Under the pieces are notes generated by a model. It had not been told where the DNA came from and ran no database searches. It saw only the letters and a program-made list of their open reading frames with translations. From Rhodocollybia butyracea (lineage: Eukaryota; Basidiomycota; Agaricomycetes; Agaricales; Omphalotaceae): 64,000 nucleotides of DNA. A program made the position numbers and the translations under genes. Below, one piece after another: positions 20,567 through 32,116 of the stretch. The DNA is taken from the NCBI GenBank assembly GCA_015501585.1, contig JADNRY010000093.1:1-64000 (forward strand). The letters run 5' to 3'. The stretch's first letter is position 1. Every line of letters starts with the position of its first letter.

Positions 20567-21620
20567 CTATAACTGTTCTATTAGCTCATTCTGCCATTCC
20601 ATTTGCTGCAGAAGAATAGGGCGGTACTCTCTCTCTATCGTTATCCCATTAGAAGAGCAGTACTCTTCCATAAGTCTGTTATCCAATTCTCTGCCACCAT
20701 CAATCCAGATAGTATGTAGAACACAGTCAGTCTGACTCTGTGCTTTGAGTCGGTATTTATGAAACTCTTTCAGCGTAGTTTCACTTTGTTTATTGGACAA
20801 GAATGCCGGAATCTTGACTGTCGACCTGCCATCTGTGAAAAGCATCATGTACGTGGCTCCACCTTTGCTCTGTGTCCTTGTGGGTCTGCAGAGATCAATA
20901 TGAACTCTTTCTAGAACTTGTTTTTCGTGTTCCAACCGTTTGTCAAATGGCCAGCGTGTCGCTTTCCCATACAGGCAAGACTGGCAAAGCCCAACAATGT
21001 CTTTTGATGTGATATCCAACCCGTCAACTAAATTCAGCTTGGCCATTTGCAGGATTCTGGGGATCGAGACATGTCCAAGGCGTCGGTGCCATGTAAGCAC
21101 ATCTACTGGCTTTGAATGTGATCTTGAGGCCTGTGCGCTAACCATGCTGTGCTCTAGGACATCCACTTGATACATTCTGCCTTTTCCATACCCAACCATT
21201 ACCATTTCCCTATGTTTGGACTTGACTGTCAATGACCCATTACCCCAGGTACCTCGGTAACCTTTACTATCCAATGTGGACAACGAGATGAGATTATGAC
21301 TGAATTTTGGCGTATGTTTTACGTCCCAAAGTTGGATTAATCTCTTCTCTTCATTAACAGTGGTGATGAACTCCACCATACCTATCCCTTGGATGAAGAA
21401 CTGCCCATTGGTTCCCGCAACAGCACTATTTCCCCATTCATTAACATCCGATGTATACTCAATAAATTTATCTCGCTCTACCCAGCAGTGGTTGGTTGCA
21501 CCTGAGTCAATGAATGTACAAACACAAGTAGCAGAGCAATACAGAGGTGTATTTGGTGTTTTACAGATGATACATTCACCGGTGGATACACTACAGGGTA
21601 GGTTTTTGCTTTCTTCTCCT
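20567..21620 (-). pseudogene. Copia protease-integrase region, degraded
   Basis: It contains a protease-like FIDSGATNHCW, then the pre-integrase zinc region (WHRRLGHVSIPRIL...LCQSCLYGKA) and the integrase core with Asp in ERVHIDLCRP, Asp in HTIWIDGGRELDN, and Glu in the WQNELIEQ region. It is joined to gag only through stops, for example TGA after GNSQ near 21625. Downstream it runs out of frame at about 20570. Confidence 0.88.
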
Positions 21621-21853
21621 CACTGACTATTTCCACATTCTAGAATGGAAGAATGAAGTCTGTTGGAATTGTCAAACGATGTGGAGGGAGAGGAGAGTGT
21701 TGACGTACCCTCAGTTGTTCCATGAGGAGAATTTACCGAGCCTGTATAGGTCTTGATAGGGGAAGTGGATTTGCTGGCAACCGGCTTAGGCCCGTATTTG
21801 TCCCTCCAAGATTTCGGAGCCTTTCCTTCTCCACCCCTACCCTTAGACCAGCA

Positions 21854-22657
21854 TCATTCGATAGTATGGCTGACCTTGCTCAGGCATCCTGGGTTAGAAC
21901 AGATAGGTCTTTCGCGCCTTGCAGCTGAATTTGAGGCTGAGACATTGGTACTAGAGGTACTCAAATGCTGGGCAACGAGAGCAGCAACTTGCTTTTTGAT
22001 ATAGGGGTCATCCTCATCATTGATACTATTGACCTTATCAAGGTAGATGCAATGAAGGTAAGTGAAAGCATCGGAACTAGTCATTCCTGGGATGTTAAGA
22101 ACATAGTCTTTCCAAGCCTGTGGCATAGAGGCTATAACAATCAACCTGTATTGTTCATCACTACATGTTCCTCCAAGATTGTGTAGTGATTTCAGCAGGT
22201 TTTTCATCGTCTTTTCATGTTCTTCCATAGTGGAAGTGTCAGGATGGAAGTGGTGATGTTGGAGTTTAGTGTCCACAATGTGGATGCGCTGTTTGTCCTT
22301 GGCCTCATACTTATCAATAAGTTTTTGCCAAGATATGTCGACTGTATCCCTCTTCTCTAACCCAATACCAACTGGATCTGTACAGTTCAGGTAAATGATA
22401 GAGGCGACCATTCGCTCTCGCTGAGTCCATTCTCCGAGGGAAGGGGATCGACTGTTAGGAACTGTAGCAATGTGCTGTACAAGATCAAAGGGGTCTGCTG
22501 CAGGTTTGGGGATGTTTCCTTCAAGGTAACCAATCAACCCTCTAACCTCCACATTAAATTCTACACATTGTTTAAATGCTCGCCAGATGTCCTTCCCAGA
22601 TAGCTGGAGAGCTTTGGGGAATGCTGGTACATTCAGGGGAGAATTTCCTGATGACAT
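21854..22657 (-). CDS. Copia gag-like protein
   Basis: An open frame of 267 codons starts MSSGNSPLNVPAFPKAL, with the UBN2/gag helix-rich region (LNCTDPVGIGLE, SWQKLIDKYEAKD) and the start of a CCHC-type knuckle (CSNPGCLSKVSHTIE). The TGA before CWSKGRG cuts the knuckle. It lies directly inside the 5' LTR. Confidence 0.88.
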   Translation of the reverse strand: MSSGNSPLNVPAFPKALQLSGKDIWRAFKQCVEFNVEVRGLIGYLEGNIPKPAADPFDLVQHIATVPNSRSPSLGEWTQRERMVASIIYLNCTDPVGIGLEKRDTVDISWQKLIDKYEAKDKQRIHIVDTKLQHHHFHPDTSTMEEHEKTMKNLLKSLHNLGGTCSDEQYRLIVIASMPQAWKDYVLNIPGMTSSDAFTYLHCIYLDKVNSINDEDDPYIKKQVAALVAQHLSTSSTNVSASNSAARRERPICSNPGCLSKVSHTIE

Positions 22658-22736
22658 GGAGTCCTGGTTTATGGTTGCTTTGTTTGGTTTCTGAGTTTAA
22701 AGTCTTCAAGCTTGTAGGAGCACGAGTCTCATAATC

Positions 22737-23003
22737 TGTAGACAAGATAAAACTCAGTTGAACGTGACGGTACAACTACTACTATACCTGTAGACAAGAT
22801 AAACTAAGTAGGTATCAATAAGTATACAGTACATAAGATAGAAAGAGAACTCACACTCAGTTGAACATGATGGTACAACTGAGGGAGGAAGAAATGTGTA
22901 AAGTAGGCGATATACTGCGGGTCTCATATGTAAGCGGAATGGAAGCATAAGTAATGTCTATAATCAGTAAGGCAAAGTGTACTGTACGGAGTACTACTCA
23001 ACA
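22737..23003 (-). repeat. Copia 5' LTR
   Basis: Same limits and sequence as 13317-13583 with seven transitions, six at CpG sites. Confidence 0.92.
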
Positions 23004-23008
23004 GGTTG

Positions 23009-23850
23009 ACTAGTGACTATTAATATTCTGAGATGCCAGGATGTGCTATCATGATATCTCTGTATGATCTTGGTATAATCCATCATTTAACTCGACAACT
23101 TTGAACTTTATCTCTCCTGTCCATGGTGTTTATCCAGGTCTTCGCAGTGATCAGGTAACCTCTCCCGGCAACGGTGTACTACAAAGATTTTGCAGTGGCA
23201 CTAAGTAGTGGCCAAGCATGTTGGACTTTTTTCCCCACTCTCCCCCACTGCAGTAAAATAGGGTAAAATACACATCACTTGTCTTAGAAATCTCAGCTAA
23301 TCCAAACTTTATCACGGTTCTTTATTATACCACAATCTGAGGTACAGATTGCGGTATGAGTTGATTGTGAAAAGACAGTCAAAACTACTCCTTCTATAGC
23401 AACCTGCTATATACGCACATCTGTATGGATCGTCAGTGTCTGCCTAGGGGAGACTAAGCAAAATGCCAAAATTCCTGTCGCCCAAAATTCTGAAAGTTTT
23501 TGGAAGATCTAATAGTATTCGAAGGGACCCGAATCAACCTACCATCGGAAAAGCAAATTGTAGAGGTTGAAGTACTGATCGTGCCGTGTAATCCAAATCC
23601 ATTATTAGAGTATATGTACTGTTGCTCCACTTAGATGATTAGGTAGTTTGATCTACGTATATACCACCACATCGTCGCAATTCCCGCTCACTGCGAGTGT
23701 CAACCGTCCCGCTTGCCTTCACATCCATCTACATTCCCATATGCCGTCACAAAAATTATATTTTACTTGTCCAACTCACTCTATGATGTTCTCCATTAAA
23801 CCATGTCCGGACCCACAAGTTCATGGCTGTCTCTAATTTCATGGCTGTCC
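23009..23850. other. Unit-2 spacer, no gene seen
   Basis: It continues the unit-2 spacer interrupted by copia and aligns in part with 370-536 and 976-1429 of unit 1. A short ORF at 23648-23836 has no features. I see nothing else. Confidence 0.5.
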
Positions 23851-25814
23851 CTAGTTTCCTCTCCCCTTGTCATCTGAAAGCATAGCCGTCAGAAAATGTA
23901 AAGAGGGAGAATTGAAATGGGTACTCGCTGATGGGAGATGTTCTCTTGGGGAGGGTGAACGGCCTTGGGATGATTGGGTTGCAAAACTGACACTGGTCAT
24001 AATAGTAGAACATCGTGCAGCCTGGAAACACCACATATGAGGGGGTGCGAGAGTCGTCACAGATGACTACCCACCTCATATCTTCGATTTGACACAAATA
24101 CTGTTTCCGATCTCTGTGTATTCCTAATGTACTCACGGGCATTGAGATTGGCAAGGACAGTGTTGCAATACAGCGGGCAGAGAAGATAGTAGATGGTTCC
24201 ATATGTCTGGGCGAGGTTGCCAACAATTGACTGAAGACATCCATGAGTTCATTCAAAATTGGAAACCTAGATATTCGCACTGACCCCAACCAAAACTACT
24301 AGAGCAACAGATGCTGTCCAAAATCCAGAGTTTATGGTCAAAGTAATCAGTCTGACAATCATCACATGTGATCTGGCGAGAAATCTTGAGTATATGCGAG
24401 TCACAGTACACAATCGAGTAGGACACTACCTGGCAGCTCCCTTGGCCTCCTTGAAAAGCCAATATGCCATGCAAGCTGCAATCCCAGCATCAATAACAAC
24501 AGGAAATGCATTGCTAGCGATTGTCGGGTTCTATTTAATCCCCTCATTAGGCAGTTGGCAACACAGATTACTAGAATACAAACAATGAACGACTTGGTTG
24601 TTAATTCCTGAACGTTGGTTGTAGTAAATCTAGTAGTAGACGTAGATCAGTATACTGTACACGTATAAAAATATGACATACGAATTATGAAGAGCAACTG
24701 AAAGAATGCCGTGAGCACAGGCTTTGCAGTTACGTTTGAAGTTGTATCGAAATGCTTACCTGCTTCTATGACTGAATAGCGGGTCAGCGTCAACCACACT
24801 CAGCATACAAAGGAGCACTCACCCAGTTGCCCTATGATTAAAGGGAACTTTCCGAGATTCAGAATGAATCAGATCAAGGGATGATATCAACGTGTTTTCA
24901 TTCTACTCACAAATATGATAGGAAACAACATCCGCCTGCTGACTATCTGTGAATAAGTCAAAGGTTCAAACACAAAAATACAAGAGATTTACTCACATAG
25001 ATAAAGGCGATATGTAAAGAAGCACTGGGCTATCAAAGCAGTGATAGCCTAAAGCACGGAAATTAGCAAGATGACTCCAATATCAAAATACATCCTACAT
25101 ACTGTCATCAAAGCCTCGACCTTAAAAAGAACCATCCGATTGTAATCTCGGCGACTAAAGCATGAAAAAGCGACATACGGAGGTCTCTCTAATATGCAAG
25201 GCTCGTCCGTCAGTTGACCATAGGTGTATAAGACAAAAACTAACATCGGATCAACAAGTAACGCTGCTGGATTTCCCCAGGATGCAATCAGGAAAAAATA
25301 CTCTGAGGGAGATATAGAGAGTCACGGAGAATTGAAATTTCAAGAGAAAAAAACTGCTTACCTGGCTGAATAATAGAGACGAGCTGGATCGTAAAGATCG
25401 ACCTGGAATTTCTGGCATGAGCCTAGTACTTAAATGCATTACATCTTACTGGAATAGCTCACCACAAGACTACAACCTAGTTTTCCTTGGTCAAAAGTCC
25501 TTCAGACCTGTGATTGCAAGAGAATACATACCAGGATTTTGAGGATGGCACTGTCTTTAGGATAACTGCCCAAACATAAGGGATGGTAATTTGTATCTTG
25601 TCATCTGACGTACTGGACGAAATAAGTAAATCTGTCAAGGGTAGATCAGTGGCCGATCCATGTAGTATAGGCAAACTAAGAATTGTCCGCACATCTGCAT
25701 GCACGAGATTCCCCACAATGCCGAAACAACATGGGCAGAAATGTACAGTCCACCATGGCTCTCGCTGAGATCAAGAGCTAAACCTGTGACTGGGAAAGAG
25801 GTAGGGGTAGACAT
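23851..25814 (-). CDS. DUF6534-type multi-pass membrane protein, unit 2
   Basis: Starts at 25814 (MSTPTSFPVTGLALDLSESH, then GGLYISAHVVSALWGISCMQ). Later exons give FTYFIHYP-type and YPKD.A.LKIL segments, EYFFLIASWGNPAALL, VEALMT, AITALIAQCFFTYRLYL, AFPVVIDAGIAACMAYWLF, and FLARSHVMIVRLITLTINS plus GFWTAS. They end with GTIYYLLCPLYCNTVLANLN and the tail SDDKGRGN. Introns are 45-55 nt with GT-AG ends, in the same positions as unit 1. The segments found read through without obvious stops, so this copy may be functional. Predicted plasma-membrane seven-helix protein; function unknown for the family. Confidence 0.75.
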
Positions 25815-26339
25815 GTCTGTTGCTTACTACGAAGAAACCTTAGATCTTAAGTACTAAAATTCCAGGCAACATCACCTTCAAAATACGTACCGTTCCACCT
25901 CTACCAAACGGCGGACAGTCCTCAATTCCGTACCTCACTACCAGACCTTAACGCTGCCCACCTGTGCGTTGGAAGGCACGAAAATCTATGAGATTGACAG
26001 ATTGCTGATAGGCACCGATACCAATGGCTTTGACTCTGTTGATTCTGCCACTAATGACTCGGATCCTGATACAAGCATGTCGGCATTTACCTTAAATACA
26101 GCGTTTTAGCTAAAATGTTCTCAGACGCAAAGCGACGGCACTTACTTTTTAACCGCACAAATTGACGACAGTAACAAAGTACCCACAAAATTAGATATAT
26201 ATTTAGGATGAATAAGATGGAGAAACACTTGCAAGTTTGCGAACAAGAGCTAGAAGGACATCAGGTGGAGATGACAGAGTTGCTAGAGAGTTGAAGAGAC
26301 GATCAGATGTTTCCTATTTCAATCGAATCCTATCTCATC

Positions 26340-26748
26340 TCACTGCTTAACATACGCTCCAACTAACATCTCATACACCATCGGAACCGCCTGTTCCGGT
26401 CTCTGTAGTCTGTACCATTCCTTCATGCTGTTCTCTCAAAGAATCGATTTCGCACGCAACGAGGACGTCGGATAGCGAGGACGGGAAGGGAGGTAGGGGT
26501 GATGATGAAAGGTAGGGGTGATGAGGGAGAGTTGTTGTCGTCATTATTCAGTCGTCATTGTTCATTGGCATCTTTAGCGCCTTAGGGCGCTAAAGCGGTA
26601 GTGAAAGTTGACGTCGAGTTGGATGGAGAAGAATTCAGATGTACTGATGGGGTAAAATCCCTGCAAGTCTTAAAAAACTACTGATCGCAATGAAATAGCC
26701 TGCGCGACCTGTCCCGGCGGAGCACCTGACAACGATGGTGGATCTAGA
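26340..26748 (-). pseudogene. Protein tyrosine phosphatase remnant, unit 2
   Basis: Only the 3' third remains. It has a phosphatase signature reading VVRCSAGTGRAGYFIAISSF and the C-terminal Q-loop region (the GAC/GCA-rich stretch at 26420-26470). Insertions and duplications (a second GGTAGGGGTGATGA at 26500) break the frame. At 26748 it is joined to unrelated Pro/Tyr-rich fragment DNA, so the first two thirds of the gene were lost by rearrangement. Confidence 0.8.
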
Positions 26749-26995
26749 TTGTCTGAGTACTCAAGCTCAAACCAAAGTACGTCCAGACATATCCTGAGTG
26801 CTGCGAGTCTCGTTGTGCTCGTCACGATTATCCTCCTCGGGACGGGCCTCCTTCCCCACCTCCTGGTGATTACTATGTACCCGCCTCACACTTGCTGTGA
26901 CGACTACTATCGGAGTACCGTACTGGTAGCCGCTATGCTGAACCTGCTTATCGTGACGTTCCACCATCTCTTTATGCTGCGTAGTACAATCTGAT
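26749..26995 (+). pseudogene. Pro/Tyr-rich gene fragment at the unit 2/3 junction
   Basis: Related to 9985-10250 (shared PPSPPP.DYYV core and a CGTGACGTTCCACCATCTC-type end resembling 11630-11650). It marks the breakpoint where the unit-2 PTP is truncated. Parent gene unknown. Confidence 0.4.
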
Positions 26996-27196
26996 ATATT
27001 GTCTAATCCGGAACACTCAAGTCAAACTTTAAAAGCCCTCAAGGCTCAAATTCGTCAAAATTTCGAAGAGTACTTCATTGAACAAAGACTTTTACTGATG
27101 GAGCCGTGTAACTCATCTCTATTCTCTGTTGACGTACTACGCTGTCATAAAAATCTTATTCCCCATTAAACCGAGCCCACAAGTTCATGACTGACT

Positions 27197-29184
27197 TTAT
27201 TTAAGACTTCTTTCATCATCTGAAAGTATACTAGTTGTCAGAATAGGTAAAAAGGGAGAATCGAAATGGATACTCGCCGGACAGGTTCTCCCAAAGAGGG
27301 CGGATAGTAATAGGATGGTTAGGCTCCGATGGTTGGGCTCCAGATTGGGCCACAGAACCGACACTGGCTGCGATAGTAGAACGTGGTACAGTCTGGAAAG
27401 CCCATGTATGAGTGTGGGTGCTAGAGTCGTCACAGTCGACTACACACCTCCAATTTTAGATCGGACCCTCTCTGTGCATCCCTAATGTACTCGCGGGCGT
27501 TGAGACTGGCAAGGACCGCATTGCAATACAGCGGGCAGAGAAGATAGTAGATGGTTCCATACGTATGGACATTACCGACAATTGACTGAATACATTCAAG
27601 GTTCAAGGATGCCGAGAAACCTATCAGATATTCGGACTCACCGCAACAAGGGCCGCTAGAGCGACAATTGCTGTCCAGAATCCAGAGTTTATGGTCAAAT
27701 TAATCAGTCTGACAATCATCGCATACGGCCTGGCGAGAAATCTTGAGTATATGCGAGTCCGAACAGTACACAATCAACTAGGACGTTACCCGACAGCTCC
27801 CTTTGACTCTTTTAAAAGCCAATACGTCATGCAAGTAGCAATCCCAGCGTCGATAGTGACAGGAAATGCATTAGAAATGATTGTTGGGTTCTATGTAGTT
27901 TCCTCATTAGTAGTAGATAACTAACATACTTAGATTAGCCAGGGAGCTGAGAACACGAACCATGAACGACTTGGCCGTTAGTGCTTGCTGATTGTTGGTT
28001 GTAGTAAAGCTAGTAGGTGTAGGTTAGTACTCCGTACACATATAAGAAATATGACATACGAAATATGAAGAGTAACTGAAAGAACACCAGTGTGAGCACC
28101 TTTGCAGCCACATTTGAAGTCGCATCGAAATGCTTACCCCCTTTTACGACTGAATAGCAAGTGTCAACAACACTTGGCATACAAAAGAGCCACTCACCCA
28201 GTTGCCCTATGATCAATGGGAGCTTTTCAACATTCCAAATAAATCAGGTCAAGGGATGATATTTATGTATTTTCATTGTACTCACAAATATAATAGGAAA
28301 CAACAACCGCTTGCTGGCTATAAGTTGAGAGTAAGTCAAAGGTTCAAACTCAAAAATACAAGAAAAGTCACGCACCGATATAAATGCGATAAGTAAAGAA
28401 GCATTGGACTACCAAAGCGGTGAGAGCCTAAAGCGTGGAAATTTAGCCAGATGACTCCAACATCAAAATATATCCTACATACTGTCATCAAAGCCTCAAG
28501 CTTAAGAACAACCAATTGTAATCTCAGTGGCTACCTAAAGAACAAATGACATACACTAGAGGTCTCTCTAACATGCAAAATTGTTAGTACTAAACCATAG
28601 GTATAAGATGAAACTAACATTGGATCATACGACAACGCCGCTGGGTTTCCCCAGGATATGATCGTGATAAAATACTCTGAGGGAGAATTGAGATATGGAG
28701 ACCATCAAGAGACTATCAAGAAAAATTGCCTACCTGGTTGAATGACACAGACAACCTGGACTGTCAACATGGACCTGGAATTTCGAGGATGAGCCTAGAC
28801 ATATACTTATTTCTTGTTACTGGAATAGCTCACCACAAGACTACGACCTATGTTTTCTTTGGTCAAATGTGATTCAGTTCGGTGATTGTAAGAGAATATA
28901 CCAGGACTTTGAAGATAGTCTTGTCTTTAGGATAACTTCCCAAGCGTAAGGGACAGTAATTTGTATCTTGTCATCAAACGTACTGGATAAAATAAGTAAA
29001 TCTGTCAAGGGTACATTAGTGGCTGATTCATGTAGTGTAGGCAAACTTAAAATTGTCCGCACATCTGCATGCACAAGATCCCCCACAATGCCGAAACGAT
29101 GTGGCCAGAAATGAACACTCCACCCTGGGTCTCATTGAGATTAAGAGCTAAACCTGGAGCTGGGAAAGAGGTAGGGGTAGACAT
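27197..29184 (-). CDS. DUF6534-type multi-pass membrane protein, unit 3
   Basis: Starts at 29184 (MSTPTSFPAPGLALNLNETQ, then GGVFISGHIVSALWGILCMQ). It has the same exon order as units 1, 2 and 4. A conserved exon around 28380-28450 carries the CFF.YR segment in diverged form, and the helix before the LNAR region is at about 27690-27760. The tail reads ILSDDERSLK at 27197. The last exon lacks about ten residues present in units 1 and 2. It is more diverged, and I could not confirm every splice site. Confidence 0.68.
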
Positions 29185-30479
29185 GTTTGTTGTTTACGAA
29201 GAAACCCCAGATCTTAAGTACTCAAAATCATGGCCAACATCACTAACAAAACATTGTACTGTTCTACATCTGTTCTACTAAACGGTTACTGTCTAAACAC
29301 CTACCCTAATTCTAAGTATACCACAGTCCTCAATTTTTCTCCCTGCTTTAATCAGTTGACTGCCATCCATCTCATAGTGATGGCGAGCTAGCATTTACTT
29401 TGTTTGGGTCCTTGCTAACATCCTTGTCCTAGCCTTGCAGTCTACTTTCTCTTTGGGAGTCGAGCTCGCTACCTGTGGGACCGCCGTTTCCTTTATGGGA
29501 CCACATCTGTTTCTGGGTGTGATTCAGCAGCTGGATCCATGTTTTGGATCACTTCCTCAATAACCACGGTCAGTAACCGTGCCTATTGACGATCTATGGA
29601 TGTGTATATAGAGTCACGTAGTGAAGCCGATCATGAAGTTCTCTTCATCTTTGTTGGCTTGCAGAAAGTGTTCGTGCGCTGCTGTACCAAGCGCCTGCCA
29701 AATCTCAAGCGGTTTCTATAGAATAATAATGCAAGCACTGTGATACAGTGGGTCGCATCGATTGTCTGAAAGGTTGAAGGAAATTTGGAAAGAGGACGAG
29801 GCAAGGGTGAGATCGCGGGCGAGCAATATTTTTGAATGAACTTTGAGATGAAAGGAAAGCTTTGGCGCAGGGAAAAAAGGCTGTGAGACCCGTGTAACTC
29901 GAACTTGCACTGGTAATAGTACTTGAATATCATTACAGGATGACGGTGGATTTCAACGTGATGCGGGAACAACTGGAGACATCTTACCGATTCCTACATC
30001 CATCTCATTGTTGATCAGGCTTCAAGCTATGTAGGAATCGTGCCTGAGAAAGGTTGATCAAGTCAGTGCTCGTTCATTATAATCTAGCTTCAAGGCTTAC
30101 TTCGTTGCAGATTCGCCTTGAGCCTCAGACTCGTTGTTCCGTGAACGACAACTAGACCGGCTCGTGGAACACTAACGATCTATACCAACAAGTACAATAG
30201 TTGCCCATGTGGGTGAAGATTTACCAGACGACGCAAACTGAGGAAACAGATGATGGAACTTGCACCTGTTCTGAGATGTTCCCGCTATATCAACAACGAT
30301 TCGTTCGTCTGGATACAGGTCAGTACCACATCCTCGTAAGAATAATAGACAAGACATAGATCGAACCAGGCTAATTAATCGTGTGTCCAGGGTCCATTGG
30401 TATAAGCACAGGTTCCGGGGTATTATATCCCAATCCTTACATCTCCTTACATCCCTTCTTATTCCAATCCCATCCTATC
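29185..30479. other. Intergenic region between DUF6534 and PTP, unit 3
   Basis: It aligns with 45900-47450 of unit 4 (shared CTTTGGGAGTCGAGCTCGCT and the inverse-strand CATCGATTGTCTGA region). No shared reading frame survives between the two copies, which argues against a gene. It probably contains the promoter of the DUF6534 gene and the PTP 3' region. Confidence 0.5.
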
Positions 30480-31848
30480 TCATCTCATTCCATCCCTCCG
30501 CTCAACATACGCTCCAACCAACATCTCATACACGAGGACCGCCTGTTCCGGTCTCTGTACCATTCCCGCACGCTGTTCTCTCAAAGAATCAATTTCGCAT
30601 GCGACGAGGTCGTCGGATAGGGAAGACGGGAAGGGAGGTAAGGGCGATGACGAGTTGTTGTCGCTGTTTCCGCTCTTGCCTTTGGAGTCTTTAGCACCTT
30701 CAGCGGCGGTGGAAGAGGACGTCGACTTGGATGGAGAAGAATTTGGATGCGATGGGGCTGGATTGGGTAAAAAACCCTGCATGTCTTAACAGACTACTGA
30801 TCGCAATGAAAGAGCCTGTGCGACCGATCCCGGCGGAACACCCGACAACGATGGGTGGATCGAGATCGTCTGGGGTATTGTTGTTGGTATTATGACGAGG
30901 ATGAACCGGAGGAGATCGATTGACCTGATCAACGAGACGAACGAACTCGAACAAAGCTGCCCGGTCTGAAGGAGACGGTACAGACTGGTCTGGCCAAGCG
31001 ATGAAGAGTAGGTGGGTGAATATAGTGGGTTTGGGTATAGGTGCCCCCTTTGGTGAATCTGTCCCGTAAGCATCTTCAGAGTCTGAGTTGGGGGTAGTAG
31101 GAATATCAGAGGAGTGTATATCCTCCACAACAGGTCTAACCTCCACAATACTCTTAACACAACGCGCGTTCGGCAATTTCTCCTGTGAAAGTAATGTTAC
31201 TTTCAACTTTCGGATCGGAGACGAGGGATCTGAAGGCGAGTCGGAGACGATTATCATCGTCTGACCGACGATATCAGGAAAGTATGGATGGGCTTTTCGT
31301 CTACCCGATTCGATGGTTTGAGTTAACTGGACAACGGTACGGGGTTGCGATGCGCTATGTGATTTCGATTCTGGAGGGTATTCATCATCATCGAGCAAAA
31401 GACTCAAGAATGTATAAGCTGTATTCTGCAATGGAGCCTGTGAAGCGATCCACCATCGTTTACCATACTTTTCCTGTACCCAATTCGCATTGAGATAGGC
31501 TTCGCTGCCAGTCCCAGCGCCAAGGCCTTTGGCAACAACAAGCGTCCTATCATAGGGAATTACGTCCATATAGCGATTTCGCTGCATATTTTCCTGAGAT
31601 AATCCAGAAAGAATGGAGTAATAGTTTGAAGGGTCGGAATTGTGGAAATGACTGGAGATGTTGGCTGCCGTGGATTGTACTACGCCGGTTTCTTTGGCTG
31701 CATTGCGAGCTGATTTGATGTGTCCTGCTCGAAATTTGGTGCGAGCGTTCTCACGCTCGGCTAGGGCTTTGAGAGCTACCTTTACACGAGGAGTTGTGTA
31801 GGCTGCTTGGAGCCATGCAGGAACATGAGCGGGAAGAGATGAAGACAT
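30480..31848 (-). pseudogene. Protein tyrosine phosphatase, unit 3 (single frameshift)
   Basis: The start at 31848 (MSSSLPAHVPAWLQAAYTTP) is chosen because it is shared with unit 4; upstream in-frame sequence is not. The frame is open through NRYMDVIPYDR, SEAYLNANWVQEKYGKRWW, the WPD loop (FIAWPDQSVPS), and the signature VVGCSAGIGRTGSFIAISS. At about 30772 one extra G (GCAGGG against GCAGG in unit 4) shifts the frame. The last 100 residues, including the Q loop LREQRAGMVQRPEQAVLVYE, are in another frame. A Ngaro element sits only about 80 bp upstream of the start and has displaced the promoter. An assembly indel would make the gene intact. Confidence 0.85.
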
Positions 31849-31930
31849 CGTCTGAAGCTCTGTGGCTATGCCGTATATGCCGTATATGCTGACACAGCCG
31901 GCATCTGCGCCCCCGGTGTCCCGCAAGTCA

Positions 31931-32087
31931 ATTCCGTGACAAGTTGCGTAGTGGCTTGTTTTAGGATAAGATAAAATAGGCGGTAGAGTCGGCATATCAT
32001 GGCGTCGCCGAGCTTCGTGCGCGCCTATTCTACTTATTCCCGACTCTACGCTACATCTCAGCTTCAGCTCTTGAGATCACATCTTCT
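31931..32087 (+). repeat. Ngaro repeat A1
   Basis: Identical in length to A2 (37324-37480). The four differences are all CpG in A1 and TpG or CpA in A2. Confidence 0.92.
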
Positions 32088-32116
32088 CATCCTTTTGTTG
32101 ATACCTCGTAGCCAAG

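Larger units (their letters stand above)
13317..23003 (-). mobile_element. Ty1/copia LTR retrotransposon with nested foldback element
   Basis: Two 267-bp LTRs (13317-13583 and 22737-23003) are flanked by a perfect 5-bp target duplication, GGTTG (13312-13316 and 23004-23008). On the minus strand each LTR reads TGTTGAG...CTTGTCTACA. A polypurine tract with a run of Gs adjoins the 3' LTR (13584-13600). The gene order is gag, integrase, RT, RNase H, as in copia. The coding region has a deletion in RT, several stops, and the 4.7-kb insertion 14476-19206. The LTRs differ at 7 positions, all transitions, six of them at CpG. It sits in the tRNA-to-DUF6534 spacer of unit 2. Confidence 0.93.

Noticed and set aside
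23851..24474. Single-exon ORFs in the DUF6534 regions taken as proteins (for example MGSVRISRFPILNE)
   Set aside because: They are shadows; the conserved family motifs appear only in another frame when short introns are removed.
26573..26605. Small hairpin TTTAGCGCC...GGCGCTAAAG inside the unit-2 PTP remnant as a regulatory element
   Set aside because: It looks like a chance or duplication product within decaying coding sequence; no counterpart in the other PTP copies.
30700..31995. Extended PTP start at MPTLPPILSY (49 residues longer)
   Set aside because: The extra N-terminus partly reads through Ngaro repeat A1 and is not shared with unit 4.
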